Shown: positions 8,669-18,382, counted from the first letter of the stretch. The stretch is DNA of 34,265 nt from Thermoplasmata archaeon (GCA_025457815.1 JALOTQ010000006.1:1-34265); one strand, 5' to 3'. Program-made: numbers and translations. The notes: generated by a model not told the origin, from the sequence alone.

Positions 8669-10120
8669 TCAAGCCCACAGCAGCCTGTCCACGGCAGAGA
8701 CATCCTGCATCAGTTTCTCGACGGAGCCTCTGTTCTTCCCCAACATCTCCTCGGCAACCGAAAGCTGGTGCGCGACGGCCCCCTTCGAGGTGCCTCCGGT
8801 CGAACCACGCCTGGCAATCGAGCGCTCTGCGGTGAGCGTCTCCGAGGCATTGGCGTCCAGGTCGGGAAGCTCCTTCACAAGCAGCTCGTCCGCGCGCTTC
8901 AGGAATTCCCCGTGGTCGCCTTTCGAACGGAGCGTTGCCTCGCGCACGAGCCCGTGCGCCTTCCTGAAGGGCACCCCGCGGATTGCGAGGAGGTCGGCGA
9001 GGTCGGTCGCGGTCATCAGACCGGCCTCGGCCGCCTTCCTCATCCTCACCTTGTCGAATTCAGCTCCTGCGAGGAAGCGTGTGAGGGCACGAAGCGAGGC
9101 CTCAGATGTGTCGAAAACATCGAAGAGGCTCTCCTTGTCTTCCTGCAGATCGCGGTTATACGCGAGGGGAAGAGATTTCAGCAAGGTGAGGACTGCGACG
9201 AGGTCACCGATAGCCCTGCCCGATTTGCCACGGGCGAGCTCGGCTATGTCCGGGTTCTGCTTCTGCGGCATCATGCTCGAGCCTCCGGTGAGGCCCGCCA
9301 GGAACCTCACGAAGCCGAACTCGCGGGATGACCACATGACGAGCTCCTCGCTGAGCGAGGAGAGATGTACCATCATGAGCGATAGTGCAAAGGCCGCTTC
9401 GGCCACGAAATCCCTGTCGGAGACCGAATCCATGGAGTTCTGTGTCACACCGTCCATGGAGAGCATGTCCGCGACGGCCTCGCGGTCTATTGCGAAAGCC
9501 GTGCCGGCTACGGCTCCAGCCCCCAATGGCGACAGATTCGTCCTCTTGTAGCAGTCGAGGAGCCTTCCGAGATCACGCTCCAGCCTCCAGTAGTGCGCCA
9601 GGAGATGGTGCGCGAGCAGGACCGGCTGTGCGGGCTGCATGTGTGTGTACCCCGGCATGATGCTGTCCGAGGTGTCCTTCGCCTTCGTGAGGAGCACCTC
9701 CTGGAGCTGGAGTATCTTGGAGGAGACGTCCAACAGCGACTCGCGCGTCATGAGCCTCATGTCAAGCGCGACCTGGTCGTTCCTGCTCCTTCCGGTATGG
9801 AGCTTGGCGCCTGCGTCCCCGATCCTGTCCGTCAACAGCTTCTCGATGTTCATGTGGACATCCTCAAGTGATGGGTCGAGCGCGGCTCGGCCCTCTTTGA
9901 GTTCAGCTGCTATCTCTCTCAGGCCGGACTGGATCGATTCTAGCTCCGCTTCATCAATGACGCCTGCGCGCGCGAGCGCATGGGCATGCGCGATGCTGCC
10001 CGCTATGTCATGTCTCCACAGCCTGTGGTCGAACTGAACCGATGCGGTGAAGCTGAGGAACTCGTCATTTGCCTGCGGAGGCCGACTCCTCAGTGACCGC
10101 GACTTCGCTTCCTGCACCAT
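8669..10120 (-). CDS. argH: Argininosuccinate lyase
   Basis: Fumarase/ASL signature GGSSMMPQKQNPDIAELARGK; HTGRSRNDQVALDMRL. Confidence 0.95.
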   Translation of the reverse strand: MVQEAKSRSLRSRPPQANDEFLSFTASVQFDHRLWRHDIAGSIAHAHALARAGVIDEAELESIQSGLREIAAELKEGRAALDPSLEDVHMNIEKLLTDRIGDAGAKLHTGRSRNDQVALDMRLMTRESLLDVSSKILQLQEVLLTKAKDTSDSIMPGYTHMQPAQPVLLAHHLLAHYWRLERDLGRLLDCYKRTNLSPLGAGAVAGTAFAIDREAVADMLSMDGVTQNSMDSVSDRDFVAEAAFALSLMMVHLSSLSEELVMWSSREFGFVRFLAGLTGGSSMMPQKQNPDIAELARGKSGRAIGDLVAVLTLLKSLPLAYNRDLQEDKESLFDVFDTSEASLRALTRFLAGAEFDKVRMRKAAEAGLMTATDLADLLAIRGVPFRKAHGLVREATLRSKGDHGEFLKRADELLVKELPDLDANASETLTAERSIARRGSTGGTSKGAVAHQLSVAEEMLGKNRGSVEKLMQDVSAVDRLLWA

Positions 10121-11345
10121 TCCCGTTCGCCCCTGCCTTGACGATGCTCCCCACCTTCAGCGGCAGCCCCCACACGTAGATGAACCCCTTCGCCGCCGAA
10201 TGGTCGAACTCATCGCCCTTCGCGTAAGTCGAGAGCGCCGTGTTGTACAGCGAGTACGGTGACTCCCTGCCGACCACCACCGCGCTACCCTTGAACAGCT
10301 TGAGCCTCACAGTGCCAGTGACGCCTTCTTGCGTCTTCTCAACGAACGCCTCCAGGGCCTCCTTCAGTGGCGAGAACCAGAGCCCGTTGTAGATGAGGTC
10401 CGCGTAGTGCTGCTCCACGATCTTCTTGTAGTGTAGCAGATCCTTGGTCATCACCAGGCTCTCGAGGTCCTGATGTGCCTTGATGAGGACCATCGCGGCT
10501 GGTGCCTCGTAGACCTCTCTCGACTTGATGCCCACAAGGCGGTTCTCGATGTGATCGATCCTGCCCACCCCGTGGTTGCCGGCGATCTCGTTCAGTTTCT
10601 TGATCATGTCAAGGAGTTCCATCGGCGAGCCGTTCATCGTCGTGGGCTTGCCTTGTTCGAACCCGAGTTCCACGTACTCGGGGGCGTCAGGGGACCCGTC
10701 CATTCCCTTGGTCCACTCGAAGACGTCCTCGGGCGGTTCGGCCCACGGGTCCTCCAGCACGCCGCACTCGATTGCCCTGCTCCAGACGCTCTCGTCGATG
10801 CTGTAAGGGGCCTCGACCGTAACGGGCACTGGTATGCCGTGCTCCTTGGCGTATGCGATTTCCTCCTCTCTGGTCATGCCCCAGTCGCGCGTGGGGGCGA
10901 GTATCTCCATGTCCGGTGCAAGCGCCATGATGGAGACCTCGAACCTGACTTGGTCGTTCCCCTTGCCCGTGCAACCGTGCGCGATGGTCTTCGCCCCGAA
11001 GCGCTTCGCCATGTCCACGAGCTTCGCGACCATGAGCGGTCTTGCGATGGCGGTTCCCAACGGGTAGTTGCCCTCATAGAGCGAGTTGGCCTTGAGGGCA
11101 GGGAGCACGTAGTTGTCTGCGAACTCCTTCTTCGCGTCAACCACCCATGCTCTCGAGGCACCTATGCTCTTAGCCCTCCTCATCGCATCCTTGAGATCAT
11201 CCGATTGACCGACATCGACGGTCACGGCGATGACCTCGCAGCCGTACTTCTCGTTCAGCCAGTGGATCGCCACTGACGTGTCCAGGCCGCCGGAATACGC
11301 GAGCAGGATCTTGTCCTTCTCTTTGTTGTGAGCAGTGCCTTCCAT
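10065..11345 (-). CDS. argG: Argininosuccinate synthase
   Basis: KILLAYSGGLDTSVAIHWL, AHGCTGKGNDQVRFE, GVGRIDHIENRLVGIKSREVYEAPAA; start at MEGTAHNKEK rather than 11471. Confidence 0.95.
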   Translation of the reverse strand: MEGTAHNKEKDKILLAYSGGLDTSVAIHWLNEKYGCEVIAVTVDVGQSDDLKDAMRRAKSIGASRAWVVDAKKEFADNYVLPALKANSLYEGNYPLGTAIARPLMVAKLVDMAKRFGAKTIAHGCTGKGNDQVRFEVSIMALAPDMEILAPTRDWGMTREEEIAYAKEHGIPVPVTVEAPYSIDESVWSRAIECGVLEDPWAEPPEDVFEWTKGMDGSPDAPEYVELGFEQGKPTTMNGSPMELLDMIKKLNEIAGNHGVGRIDHIENRLVGIKSREVYEAPAAMVLIKAHQDLESLVMTKDLLHYKKIVEQHYADLIYNGLWFSPLKEALEAFVEKTQEGVTGTVRLKLFKGSAVVVGRESPYSLYNTALSTYAKGDEFDHSAAKGFIYVWGLPLKVGSIVKAGANGNGAGSEVAVTEESASAGK

Positions 11346-11558
11346 GGTCTGCCGCCTCCGACCGCTTGAGCCTGGTGTTCGTATATGGTCGTGATGACAT
11401 CGCCTCAACAGCGCCGCATCAGCGGTGTCTGAAATCCGACAAAGCAGCGCGCGGGCGATTGCAGAAATCATCTGTCAGAAAACGTGCTGGCTCGGCAGGA
11501 ATATCCCACTAGCCTTAAGTACGCCGAACATATTACTCACCAGCACCGGGAGAATCAC

Positions 11559-11906
11559 TTGCCATTCAGACCACGCGAAGAGGAGCCGGAGATAGGCCCT
11601 GACGGGCAGCCTGAATTCGTCAGGGTGCGTCTGCCCAGGAAGAAGGACGGGGAGATGTTCGGCATAGCGGACCAGCTTCTCGGTGCGTCTCGTATCAAGA
11701 TCATGTGCGCGGACGGCAAGTACCGCATGGGCCGCATACCGGGCAAGATCAAGAAGCGCATGTGGATCCGGGAAGGCGACCTCGTCATCGTGCAACCCTG
11801 GGAGTTCCAGGATGAGAAGGCGAACATCCAGTACAGGTACACGAAGACCCAGTCGATGTACCTGAGCAGGAAGAAGATGATCCCGAAGTCCATAGACATC
11901 TTCTGA
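11559..11906 (+). CDS. eif1A: Translation initiation factor aIF-1A
   Basis: MFGIADQLLGASRIKIMCADGKYRMGRIPGKIKKRMWIREGDLVIVQPWEFQ (S1/OB fold); start proposed at TTG 11559 because the 11484 start would lie upstream of or inside the putative promoter. Confidence 0.92.
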   Translation: MPFRPREEEPEIGPDGQPEFVRVRLPRKKDGEMFGIADQLLGASRIKIMCADGKYRMGRIPGKIKKRMWIREGDLVIVQPWEFQDEKANIQYRYTKTQSMYLSRKKMIPKSIDIF

Positions 11907-11926
11907 AGGACGACCGGTGGCTTCCT

Positions 11927-12697
11927 GTGGCAAGAGCTGATGATTATCATTCTTTTGAGAGGGAGATTGACAGCTGGCGTATCAGGAAGAAGAACCAGAC
12001 AGACGACCGCAAGTCGTACGACGAGGTCTTCGACAAACAGAACCTGATGCGCATCTACAAGCTCTTCTCGGATGGCGTGATGGACAGGTTCGACTTCCCG
12101 ATATCGACCGGCAAGGAAGGGAACGTGTTCAGGGCTAGCACGAATTCCGGGACCATGCTCGCCGTGAAGATCTACCGCACCTCGACTGGGACCTTCAGCG
12201 ACATGTGGAAGTACATCGCGGGCGACCCCAGGTTCCGGGGGCTGCCAACCAACCGCAGAAGGCTCATCCCTGCGTGGGCGAAGAAGGAGTTCCTCAACCT
12301 CGGCCTGCTGTACAGGGCAGGCGTCAGGGTGCCCCAGCCCATCGTACAGCACGAGAACATCATCGTCATGGAGTACATCGGGGACGAGGTCGAGCCCGCC
12401 CGTCAGCTGCGGTACGTCGAGCTCGAGGACCCCGAAGGGACTGCGAGGACAATCTTCGAGTACATGAAGCTCAGTTATCAGAAGGCGAAGCTGGTGCACT
12501 GCGACATGAGCGAGTTCAACGTCCTGATGCTCGATCAGGAGCCGGTCATCATCGACGTCGGTCAGGGGGTCCTCGTCCAACATCCGAACGCCGAGGAGTG
12601 GCTCCAGCGCGACGTCTTTAACATGGTGAAGTTCTTCAAGAAGTACGGAATCTCGGTGGACGCCAAGGACTCGCTGAAGGAGATAAAGGGCAAATGA
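11927..12697 (+). CDS. rio1: RIO1-family serine protein kinase
   Basis: ISTGKEGNVFRA P-loop, LVHCDMSEFNVLM catalytic loop, VIIDVGQGV metal-binding loop. Confidence 0.92.
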   Translation: MARADDYHSFEREIDSWRIRKKNQTDDRKSYDEVFDKQNLMRIYKLFSDGVMDRFDFPISTGKEGNVFRASTNSGTMLAVKIYRTSTGTFSDMWKYIAGDPRFRGLPTNRRRLIPAWAKKEFLNLGLLYRAGVRVPQPIVQHENIIVMEYIGDEVEPARQLRYVELEDPEGTARTIFEYMKLSYQKAKLVHCDMSEFNVLMLDQEPVIIDVGQGVLVQHPNAEEWLQRDVFNMVKFFKKYGISVDAKDSLKEIKGK

Positions 12698-13236
12698 TAC
12701 AGTCGGTCAAGATCCCCGGGGAGAGGATCGGGGCGCTTATAGGAAAGGACGGCGAGACGAAGGACAGGATCGAGAAGAGGACCGGCACGAAGCTTTCGAT
12801 CGACTCTCAGGAAGGCGACGTCCAGATCGACTCGACCCGCTCGGAAGACCCTGCCATCGGCCTGTCGGTGCTCAATGTCGTGACCGCCATTGGCCGGGGC
12901 TTCTCGCCGGAGAAGGCGATGCTCCTGCTCGACGAGAATTACATGCTTGAAATCCTGGACATCAGGGACTTCGTCGGGAAGAAGCAGGAACACGTGATGC
13001 GCGTGCGCGCACGCGTGATAGGCAGCCACGGCAAGACCAGGGCCATCATCGAGGAGCTCACGGGCGCGTTCATCTCGGTGTATGGGAACACGGTCTCGGT
13101 CATAGCCAACAGCATCCAGATGAACGTCGCTCTCAGAGCCCTCGACATGCTGCTCTCTGGTAGCGAGCACGCAGCCGTCTACCAGTTCCTTGAGAAGATG
13201 AGACCACAGCTCAAGGTCGATGGGATGGGATTCTAG
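12694..13236 (+). CDS. KH-domain RNA-binding protein (Dim2/PNO1-like)
   Basis: IPGERIGALIGKDGETKDRIEKRTGTKLSID and RVIGSHGKTRAIIEELTGAFISVYGNTVSVIA; adjacent to rio1 and aIF1A as commonly seen in archaea. Confidence 0.9.
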   Translation: MIQSVKIPGERIGALIGKDGETKDRIEKRTGTKLSIDSQEGDVQIDSTRSEDPAIGLSVLNVVTAIGRGFSPEKAMLLLDENYMLEILDIRDFVGKKQEHVMRVRARVIGSHGKTRAIIEELTGAFISVYGNTVSVIANSIQMNVALRALDMLLSGSEHAAVYQFLEKMRPQLKVDGMGF

Positions 13237-13289
13237 ACGCCCATGTCCTAGTACGATTGAAATAGCCCAACAGACAATAACATGAGCTG

Positions 13290-13835
13290 ATGTCAGAGGC
13301 GCTCCTCAAGGCGGTGGACAGCGACATGTCGCAGATCCCCATGGCCTCGGTGAGTGGCGACACTCCCAGGGACAGGGTGATGAAGCTCCTGGCCCACATG
13401 CTACTCAGGGTCTGGACCAGGATGGCCCTGGAGTCCGGGCAGAAGCTCTCGATGTCACCTTCCCAATATGTCCTCGGTACCTACGACGGACAGATGCGCT
13501 GGACGCTCAGCGAGTCGGTGAACTACAAGGGCATCGCCCAGCTGAACATAAGTGGCATCGCCAAGAGGCGGTACTCGTTGGTCGCGGAAACCTATGTCCA
13601 CAAGGGCGACGAAAGGATCAGGCTGATGTTCACGCTGGAAGACGAGAAGGTCAGGAACAAGCCTGTCTACGTGAACTACCTTGTCTTCGATTCTGCGCTC
13701 GAGGATTTCGATCTGAACGCCGCCATAGCAAGCCTCAAGCCCGTCCTCCCGAAGTGGCTGGAGACGATACTGACGACGGATGACAGGCCGCTTTGGGACT
13801 ATTGCGACGCCCAGCTCGAGTGCGTCGGAATCTAG
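13290..13835 (+). CDS. Hypothetical protein, 181 aa
   Basis: Intact ORF in a coherent gene neighbourhood; no family recognised. Confidence 0.65.
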   Translation: MSEALLKAVDSDMSQIPMASVSGDTPRDRVMKLLAHMLLRVWTRMALESGQKLSMSPSQYVLGTYDGQMRWTLSESVNYKGIAQLNISGIAKRRYSLVAETYVHKGDERIRLMFTLEDEKVRNKPVYVNYLVFDSALEDFDLNAAIASLKPVLPKWLETILTTDDRPLWDYCDAQLECVGI

Positions 13836-13883
13836 TCGGGCGGGCTGCGCCTATCAGGCACGCGGAGCATGACGACCGGCAAA

Positions 13884-13893
13884 CCATAAATAC
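13884..13893 (+). promoter_or_regulatory. Candidate TATA box for pus10
   Basis: CCATAAATAC about 28-37 nt before ATG 13921, spacing expected for a leaderless or very short leader archaeal transcript. Confidence 0.45.
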
Positions 13894-13920
13894 GGGCCAC
13901 GCCTGCTGTTGACACCGACA

Positions 13921-15141
13921 ATGTCCGAAAGGCTCGCGATCGCAGGGCGAGCGCTTCAGCGCCCCTTGTGCAACCACTGCCTGGGAAGGCTTTTTGCATC
14001 CGTCTCCAGAGGCCTCTCGAACGATCAGAGGGGCATGATGGTCAGAGGGTCAGTGGATGGCGCCCCGGAGGCGCCCTCGGACATGTCGGAATGCTATCTG
14101 TGCAGAGGCCTGTTCTCCGAGGTGGCGAAGTTCGCCGACCTTGCTGTCAAGACATCCACGGGTTTCGAGTTCTCGACATTCCTTGTCGGGACCAAGATCG
14201 ACGCCGAGACCGTCGAGCGAGAGGAATCCTTCTGGACCGAGGTGGGAGCCAAGGAGACTGAGTCGATCAAGACCGAGATGAACAGGGAGATCGGCAAGCT
14301 CCTTGAGACGAGGCTCGACAAGCCCGTGGACTTCGCCAACCCCGACATGGTGTTCCTTGTAGACACGAGGTTTGACCAGGTGGTCCTCGACGTCGCACCG
14401 CTCTTCGTCTATGGAAGATACATGAAGAACTCCAGGGAGATGCCCCAAACCCGGTGGATGTGCAGGGAGTGCAGGGGCAAGGGTTGTCCCCACTGCTCGG
14501 GCAAGGGCCGGATGTACGAGACGAGCGTGCAAGACCATATCGGCCCCATCGTCATGAAGCGCGCTTCCGGGGAGGCCGAGTTCTTCCACGGGATGGGCCG
14601 GGAGGACATAGACGCCCGCATGCTGGGCAACGGGAGGCCGTTCGTCGCCGAGGTCAGGAGGCCGAGGGTGCGCAGCCTGGACCTCGGGCTGATACAGAGG
14701 GAGATCAACGAGGGCGGCAGGGGGGTGGTTGAGGTGGAGGGCATTCGCCCGTCCACAAGGGCTGAGATGAGGGCGATCAAGGAGGCCGCCCACTCCAAAA
14801 CTTACAGGGTCAGTGTGCGTTTCCAGGGCGATTTCGACCACGGAAAGCTTAATGAAGTAGTTACATCATTGGCCGAAAAGCCCATACGTCAGCAGACGCC
14901 AAACAGGGTAGCCCATCGGCGTGCCGACCTCGAGCGTGTCAGGGCCGTCAGGAACATCGCAGTCGAGTCCGTCAAGGACCGGGACGTGGTGTTCGTGGTT
15001 GAGGCGGACAGCGGAACGTACATCAAGGAACTGATGCACGGGGACGAGGGTCGGACTCAGCCGAACGTCGCGGCGATCGTCGGTGTGCCCTGCGAGGTGC
15101 TCGAGCTAGACGTCATCAGGATCGGAGACCAAGGGGAGTGA
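13921..15141 (+). CDS. pus10: tRNA pseudouridine(54/55) synthase Pus10
   Basis: LCNHCLGRLFA, CRECRGKGCPHCSGKGRMYE, FHGMGREDIDARMLGNGRPFVAEVRRPRVR. Confidence 0.93.
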   Translation: MSERLAIAGRALQRPLCNHCLGRLFASVSRGLSNDQRGMMVRGSVDGAPEAPSDMSECYLCRGLFSEVAKFADLAVKTSTGFEFSTFLVGTKIDAETVEREESFWTEVGAKETESIKTEMNREIGKLLETRLDKPVDFANPDMVFLVDTRFDQVVLDVAPLFVYGRYMKNSREMPQTRWMCRECRGKGCPHCSGKGRMYETSVQDHIGPIVMKRASGEAEFFHGMGREDIDARMLGNGRPFVAEVRRPRVRSLDLGLIQREINEGGRGVVEVEGIRPSTRAEMRAIKEAAHSKTYRVSVRFQGDFDHGKLNEVVTSLAEKPIRQQTPNRVAHRRADLERVRAVRNIAVESVKDRDVVFVVEADSGTYIKELMHGDEGRTQPNVAAIVGVPCEVLELDVIRIGDQGE

Positions 15142-15145
15142 AGAC

Positions 15146-15439
15146 ATGGTGAAGGCTTCCAAAGGCTACAGGCGCCGGACACGATCGGTCATGCAGAAGC
15201 GCTCGCGAGACAGGGGTCTCTCTCCCATCACAAGGGCTTTCCAGTCATTCGAAGTCGGTGAGAAGGTGAACGTCAACATCGACCCGAGCATACACAAGGG
15301 CCAGCCGCACGTGAGGTTCCACGGGCATACGGCCACGGTCACGCGCATGCAGGGGAAGTCCTACATGCTGGATGTGCGCATGGGCGGGAAGATGAAGCAG
15401 ATTATCGTGAGGCCGGAGCACCTCAGGAAGTCGAAGTAA
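15146..15439 (+). CDS. rpl21e: Large ribosomal subunit protein L21e
   Basis: MVKASKGYRRRTRSVMQKRSRDRGLSPITRAFQSFEVGEKVNVNIDPSIHKGQPHVRFHGHT. Confidence 0.96.
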   Translation: MVKASKGYRRRTRSVMQKRSRDRGLSPITRAFQSFEVGEKVNVNIDPSIHKGQPHVRFHGHTATVTRMQGKSYMLDVRMGGKMKQIIVRPEHLRKSK

Positions 15440-15458
15440 GGGCCGGCGGTGTTTCTCT

Positions 15459-15779
15459 ATGGAAGACAAGAAGATGGTCTCACTGGCAGAGGTAAAGGAG
15501 ATACTTACCGAGCGGCAGACAGAGGGCGAGCTGACGCCCGAGCAGAAGCTCGCGTTGGAGCATTCACAGAGATTCTCACGGATCGACTCCAAGAAGGCCA
15601 AGAAGTTGATCAAGGAACTGACCGAGCTCGGATTCGTTTCCGAGATAAACGCGGTGAAGATAGCAGATACGATGCCATCCGCCGCGGACGATGTCCGGCT
15701 GATTTTCTCGAAGGAGAGGGCCAGCGTAGAGAAGAAGGACATCGAAAAGATACTTAGCGTTGTAGAGAAGTACCACTGA
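15459..15779 (+). CDS. rpoF: DNA-directed RNA polymerase subunit F (Rpb4)
   Basis: Rpb4-like helices (LALEHSQRFSRIDSKKAKKLIKELTELGFVSEINAVKIADTMPSAADDVRLIFSKE); follows L21e as is typical in archaea. Confidence 0.9.
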   Translation: MEDKKMVSLAEVKEILTERQTEGELTPEQKLALEHSQRFSRIDSKKAKKLIKELTELGFVSEINAVKIADTMPSAADDVRLIFSKERASVEKKDIEKILSVVEKYH

Positions 15780-15798
15780 CGAGCTCGGGGGGATTGCC

Positions 15799-16347
15799 GT
15801 GGAGGACTACGCTCGAATACTAGATTACTTGCCCCAAGGACTCCCGGATGAAAAGATGTACAAGCGGGAGCCCGTAGCGTACGCCATTGGCGAGGACCAG
15901 TTCAAGCTTTTCGAGCTCGTGCCCAAGGAGAACGTGCCTCTTGCCCCGGGCGACAAGGTCTACATCGGCAAGGACCTCGAGCTGAGGCAGGAGATACTCC
16001 ATGTCAAGAAGCGGATCAGCTACAACGAGCTCACCAACGCCGCCCAGAGCGAGCTGCCCTTCGTCATATTGCAGGTCATAAAGGCGCACGAGGAGCGCTT
16101 CGTCAGATTCTTCAACGAATCCCAGCCCATCACCAGCAGGTTCCACATGCTGGAGCTCCTGCCGGGCCTTGGAAAGAAGACCATGTGGGCAATCGTCGAG
16201 GAGAGGAAGAAGGGCCCGTTCAGGGATGTGGCGGACATAACCACGAGGGTACCTCTCGCGCACCAGATCGAGAAGCATGTCGCGCAGCGGATCGAGGAAG
16301 AGCTGAAGAACCCCGACGAGAAGTACCGCATATTCGTCGCGAGATGA
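15799..16347 (+). CDS. DUF655 family putative nucleic-acid-binding protein
   Basis: MEDYARILDYLPQGLPD...KVYIGKD...RFHMLELLPGLGKKTMWAIVEERKKGPF (HhH-like); conserved neighbour of rpoF and ksgA. Confidence 0.9.
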   Translation: MEDYARILDYLPQGLPDEKMYKREPVAYAIGEDQFKLFELVPKENVPLAPGDKVYIGKDLELRQEILHVKKRISYNELTNAAQSELPFVILQVIKAHEERFVRFFNESQPITSRFHMLELLPGLGKKTMWAIVEERKKGPFRDVADITTRVPLAHQIEKHVAQRIEEELKNPDEKYRIFVAR

Positions 16348-16362
16348 TGCCTCGCGGGTCGG

Positions 16363-17211
16363 ATGGATGGCATGAGGGCAGAAGAGTTGAAGGCCATCCT
16401 CGGTTCGATGGGCAAGCGACCGTCGAAGAGGCTGGGCCAGAACTTCCTTCTTGACGATTCGGTTCTCAGGCGCGCTGTCGAGGCTGCGGACCTTTCAGAT
16501 AAGGACACCGTCCTCGAGATCGGGCCCGGTCTCGGCAACCTCACGGAGGAGCTTCTGAGGACGGGCGCCAAGGTGGTGGCCGTGGAACAGGACCCGGAGT
16601 TCTGCAGGTTCCTTGAGCGCAGATTCGGCGACCGTGTCAGACTGGTCCGAGCGGACGCAGTGAAGGCGTTCCTGCCTGAGTTCAACAAGGTCGTCTCGAA
16701 CCTGCCTTACCAGATATCCTCCCCCATCACGTTCAAGCTGCTGGACGCGGGCTTCGACACGGCGGTGCTGATGCTGCAGAGGGAGTTCGCGGAGAGGATG
16801 GTCGCGACGAATGGCACGGCTGAGTATGGCAGGCTCTCGGTCGGGGTCTACTATAGGTCGGAGTGCGAGATACTGTTCAACGTCTCAAGGGCGTCCTTCT
16901 GGCCGCAGCCCAAGGTGGACTCGTGCGTTGTCAGGCTCGTGCCAAGGGGACCTCCCTTCCAAGTCGATGACGAGGATGCGTTCTTCAGGGTGACGAAGGC
17001 GATCTTCTCCCACAGGCGCAAGAAGATCCTGAACTCGCTCCTTACTGACCCGTCAGTGGCGTCTCTGGTGGAAGGCATGGAGAAGGAGACACTTGCCAGG
17101 TTGCCCTATTCGGATCAGAGGGCCGAGGAACTCTCTCCCGAGATGATCGGGCAGATATCAGACGCCCTGGTCGCCCTCAGGTCTTCTTCGGCTTCAAAGC
17201 GAACTTCTTGA
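16363..17211 (+). CDS. ksgA: rRNA adenine dimethyltransferase KsgA/Dim1
   Basis: KRLGQNFLLDDSVLRRAVEAADLSDKDTVLEIGPGLGNLTEELL, KVVSNLPYQISSPI. Confidence 0.95.
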   Translation: MDGMRAEELKAILGSMGKRPSKRLGQNFLLDDSVLRRAVEAADLSDKDTVLEIGPGLGNLTEELLRTGAKVVAVEQDPEFCRFLERRFGDRVRLVRADAVKAFLPEFNKVVSNLPYQISSPITFKLLDAGFDTAVLMLQREFAERMVATNGTAEYGRLSVGVYYRSECEILFNVSRASFWPQPKVDSCVVRLVPRGPPFQVDDEDAFFRVTKAIFSHRRKKILNSLLTDPSVASLVEGMEKETLARLPYSDQRAEELSPEMIGQISDALVALRSSSASKRTS

Positions 17212-18256
17212 TGATGGCGTCCGCGATCTTGTCAACGCCATCGACTAGGGGGTCGCATGCTGGAACGCGGTACTTCTTCTCGTACTCCGATATCTTCTTC
17301 TCGACCTGCTTCCTGGTCATCTCCGTGTGGTTGATCGTTATGCCGACTATGTCGGTCTTGGCGTAGACCTTGATGAGCTCCATTTCACGGTCTATCGTCC
17401 CGTTGGGCAGATGCAATTCGTCCGTGTGATAGCTCCTGTGCTTCCTCGCGGGCGCATGCTGTAGTACGACCGTGCTCGGCGCAGATGCGCAGACGATGGC
17501 CCTCGAGCCCGTCACATAGGCCGGGTGGCTCAACGCCCCCTGCCCCTCCACGATTATGACCTGTGGCTTCTCGGCCCGGTAGGCCATGTCGATCGCGTTC
17601 TCGAGCTCGCCGACGACGTAGTCTCCCCTGATGGCGTCCAGAGGTATCCCGAACCTCGAACCCTGCAGGAGGCCGGTCTGGCCCGTCGCGACGAAGCTCG
17701 TCCGTATGCCGCGCTCGTTGAGCTTCTTGGCGAGTATGACGCCCGTCGTCCGCTTCCCGCTCGCGGCGTCCGTGCCCAGTATGGGTATCCTCACGCACTT
17801 CATCTTGGTGGCCAGGCCACGGTAGTGGTGCATCGTCTCAAGTGGTGGCTCCTTCCGTATGTCGGTGATGGTCGCGCCATGCTTCTTGGCGAGCTTGGAG
17901 AACTCGGGATCCTGGTTGAGCCACTCGTGCAGGCCGGAGATGACGTCGATCTTTTTCCCCAGGGCCTCGGCGATGATGGGTCTGAATTGCTTCGGCAGCA
18001 TGCCGCCCACGGTCGCAACGCCGATGATCAGGTAGTCTGGCCTTCGCTTCTGCCTGGCGAGAGCTTCGCCCAGCGAGGCGAATATGGGTATCCCAGCCTT
18101 CTTGCCGTCAAGGACCTCGCCAGCATCCTTGCCTGCGGACGTGCTGTCGATGATCCCGAGTATCTCAAACCTAAGGGAGTGTCTGACCAGTCCAGCGGCG
18201 GTCTTTCCTGGCGGTCTGTTGAACGCCCCTTCGCAGAGAACGAGAGCGGTCTCCAT
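17177..18256 (-). CDS. DUF1611 (P-loop) family protein, DgcN-like
   Basis: LGTDAASGKRTTGVILAKKLNERGIRTSFVATGQTGLLQG, VIIVEGQGALSHPAYV; start at METALVL. Confidence 0.85.
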   Translation of the reverse strand: METALVLCEGAFNRPPGKTAAGLVRHSLRFEILGIIDSTSAGKDAGEVLDGKKAGIPIFASLGEALARQKRRPDYLIIGVATVGGMLPKQFRPIIAEALGKKIDVISGLHEWLNQDPEFSKLAKKHGATITDIRKEPPLETMHHYRGLATKMKCVRIPILGTDAASGKRTTGVILAKKLNERGIRTSFVATGQTGLLQGSRFGIPLDAIRGDYVVGELENAIDMAYRAEKPQVIIVEGQGALSHPAYVTGSRAIVCASAPSTVVLQHAPARKHRSYHTDELHLPNGTIDREMELIKVYAKTDIVGITINHTEMTRKQVEKKISEYEKKYRVPACDPLVDGVDKIADAIIKKFALKPKKT

Positions 18257-18382
18257 GGTCAGCCGCAGGCGAGTGGCCGTATAAATCATTTCACAACGTA
18301 TCGGAATTGTGGATATTGCGCTGGATATGGGCACCGAGCAGTTTTTCTATTCAGAACCTCATCGGCCCTCGGGGGGAATAGC

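Noticed and set aside
11484-11558. N-terminal extension of aIF1A from ATG 11484
   Set aside because: Contains a likely promoter element (CCTTAAGTA, about 11513-11521) and is longer than typical aIF1A; TTG 11559 gives the expected length.
17525-18382. In-frame N-terminal extension of the YchF-like GTPase ORF
   Set aside because: Antisense to DUF1611, composition unlike a protein; the GTPase starts at GTG 18383 with the canonical LVGIVGKPNVGKS.
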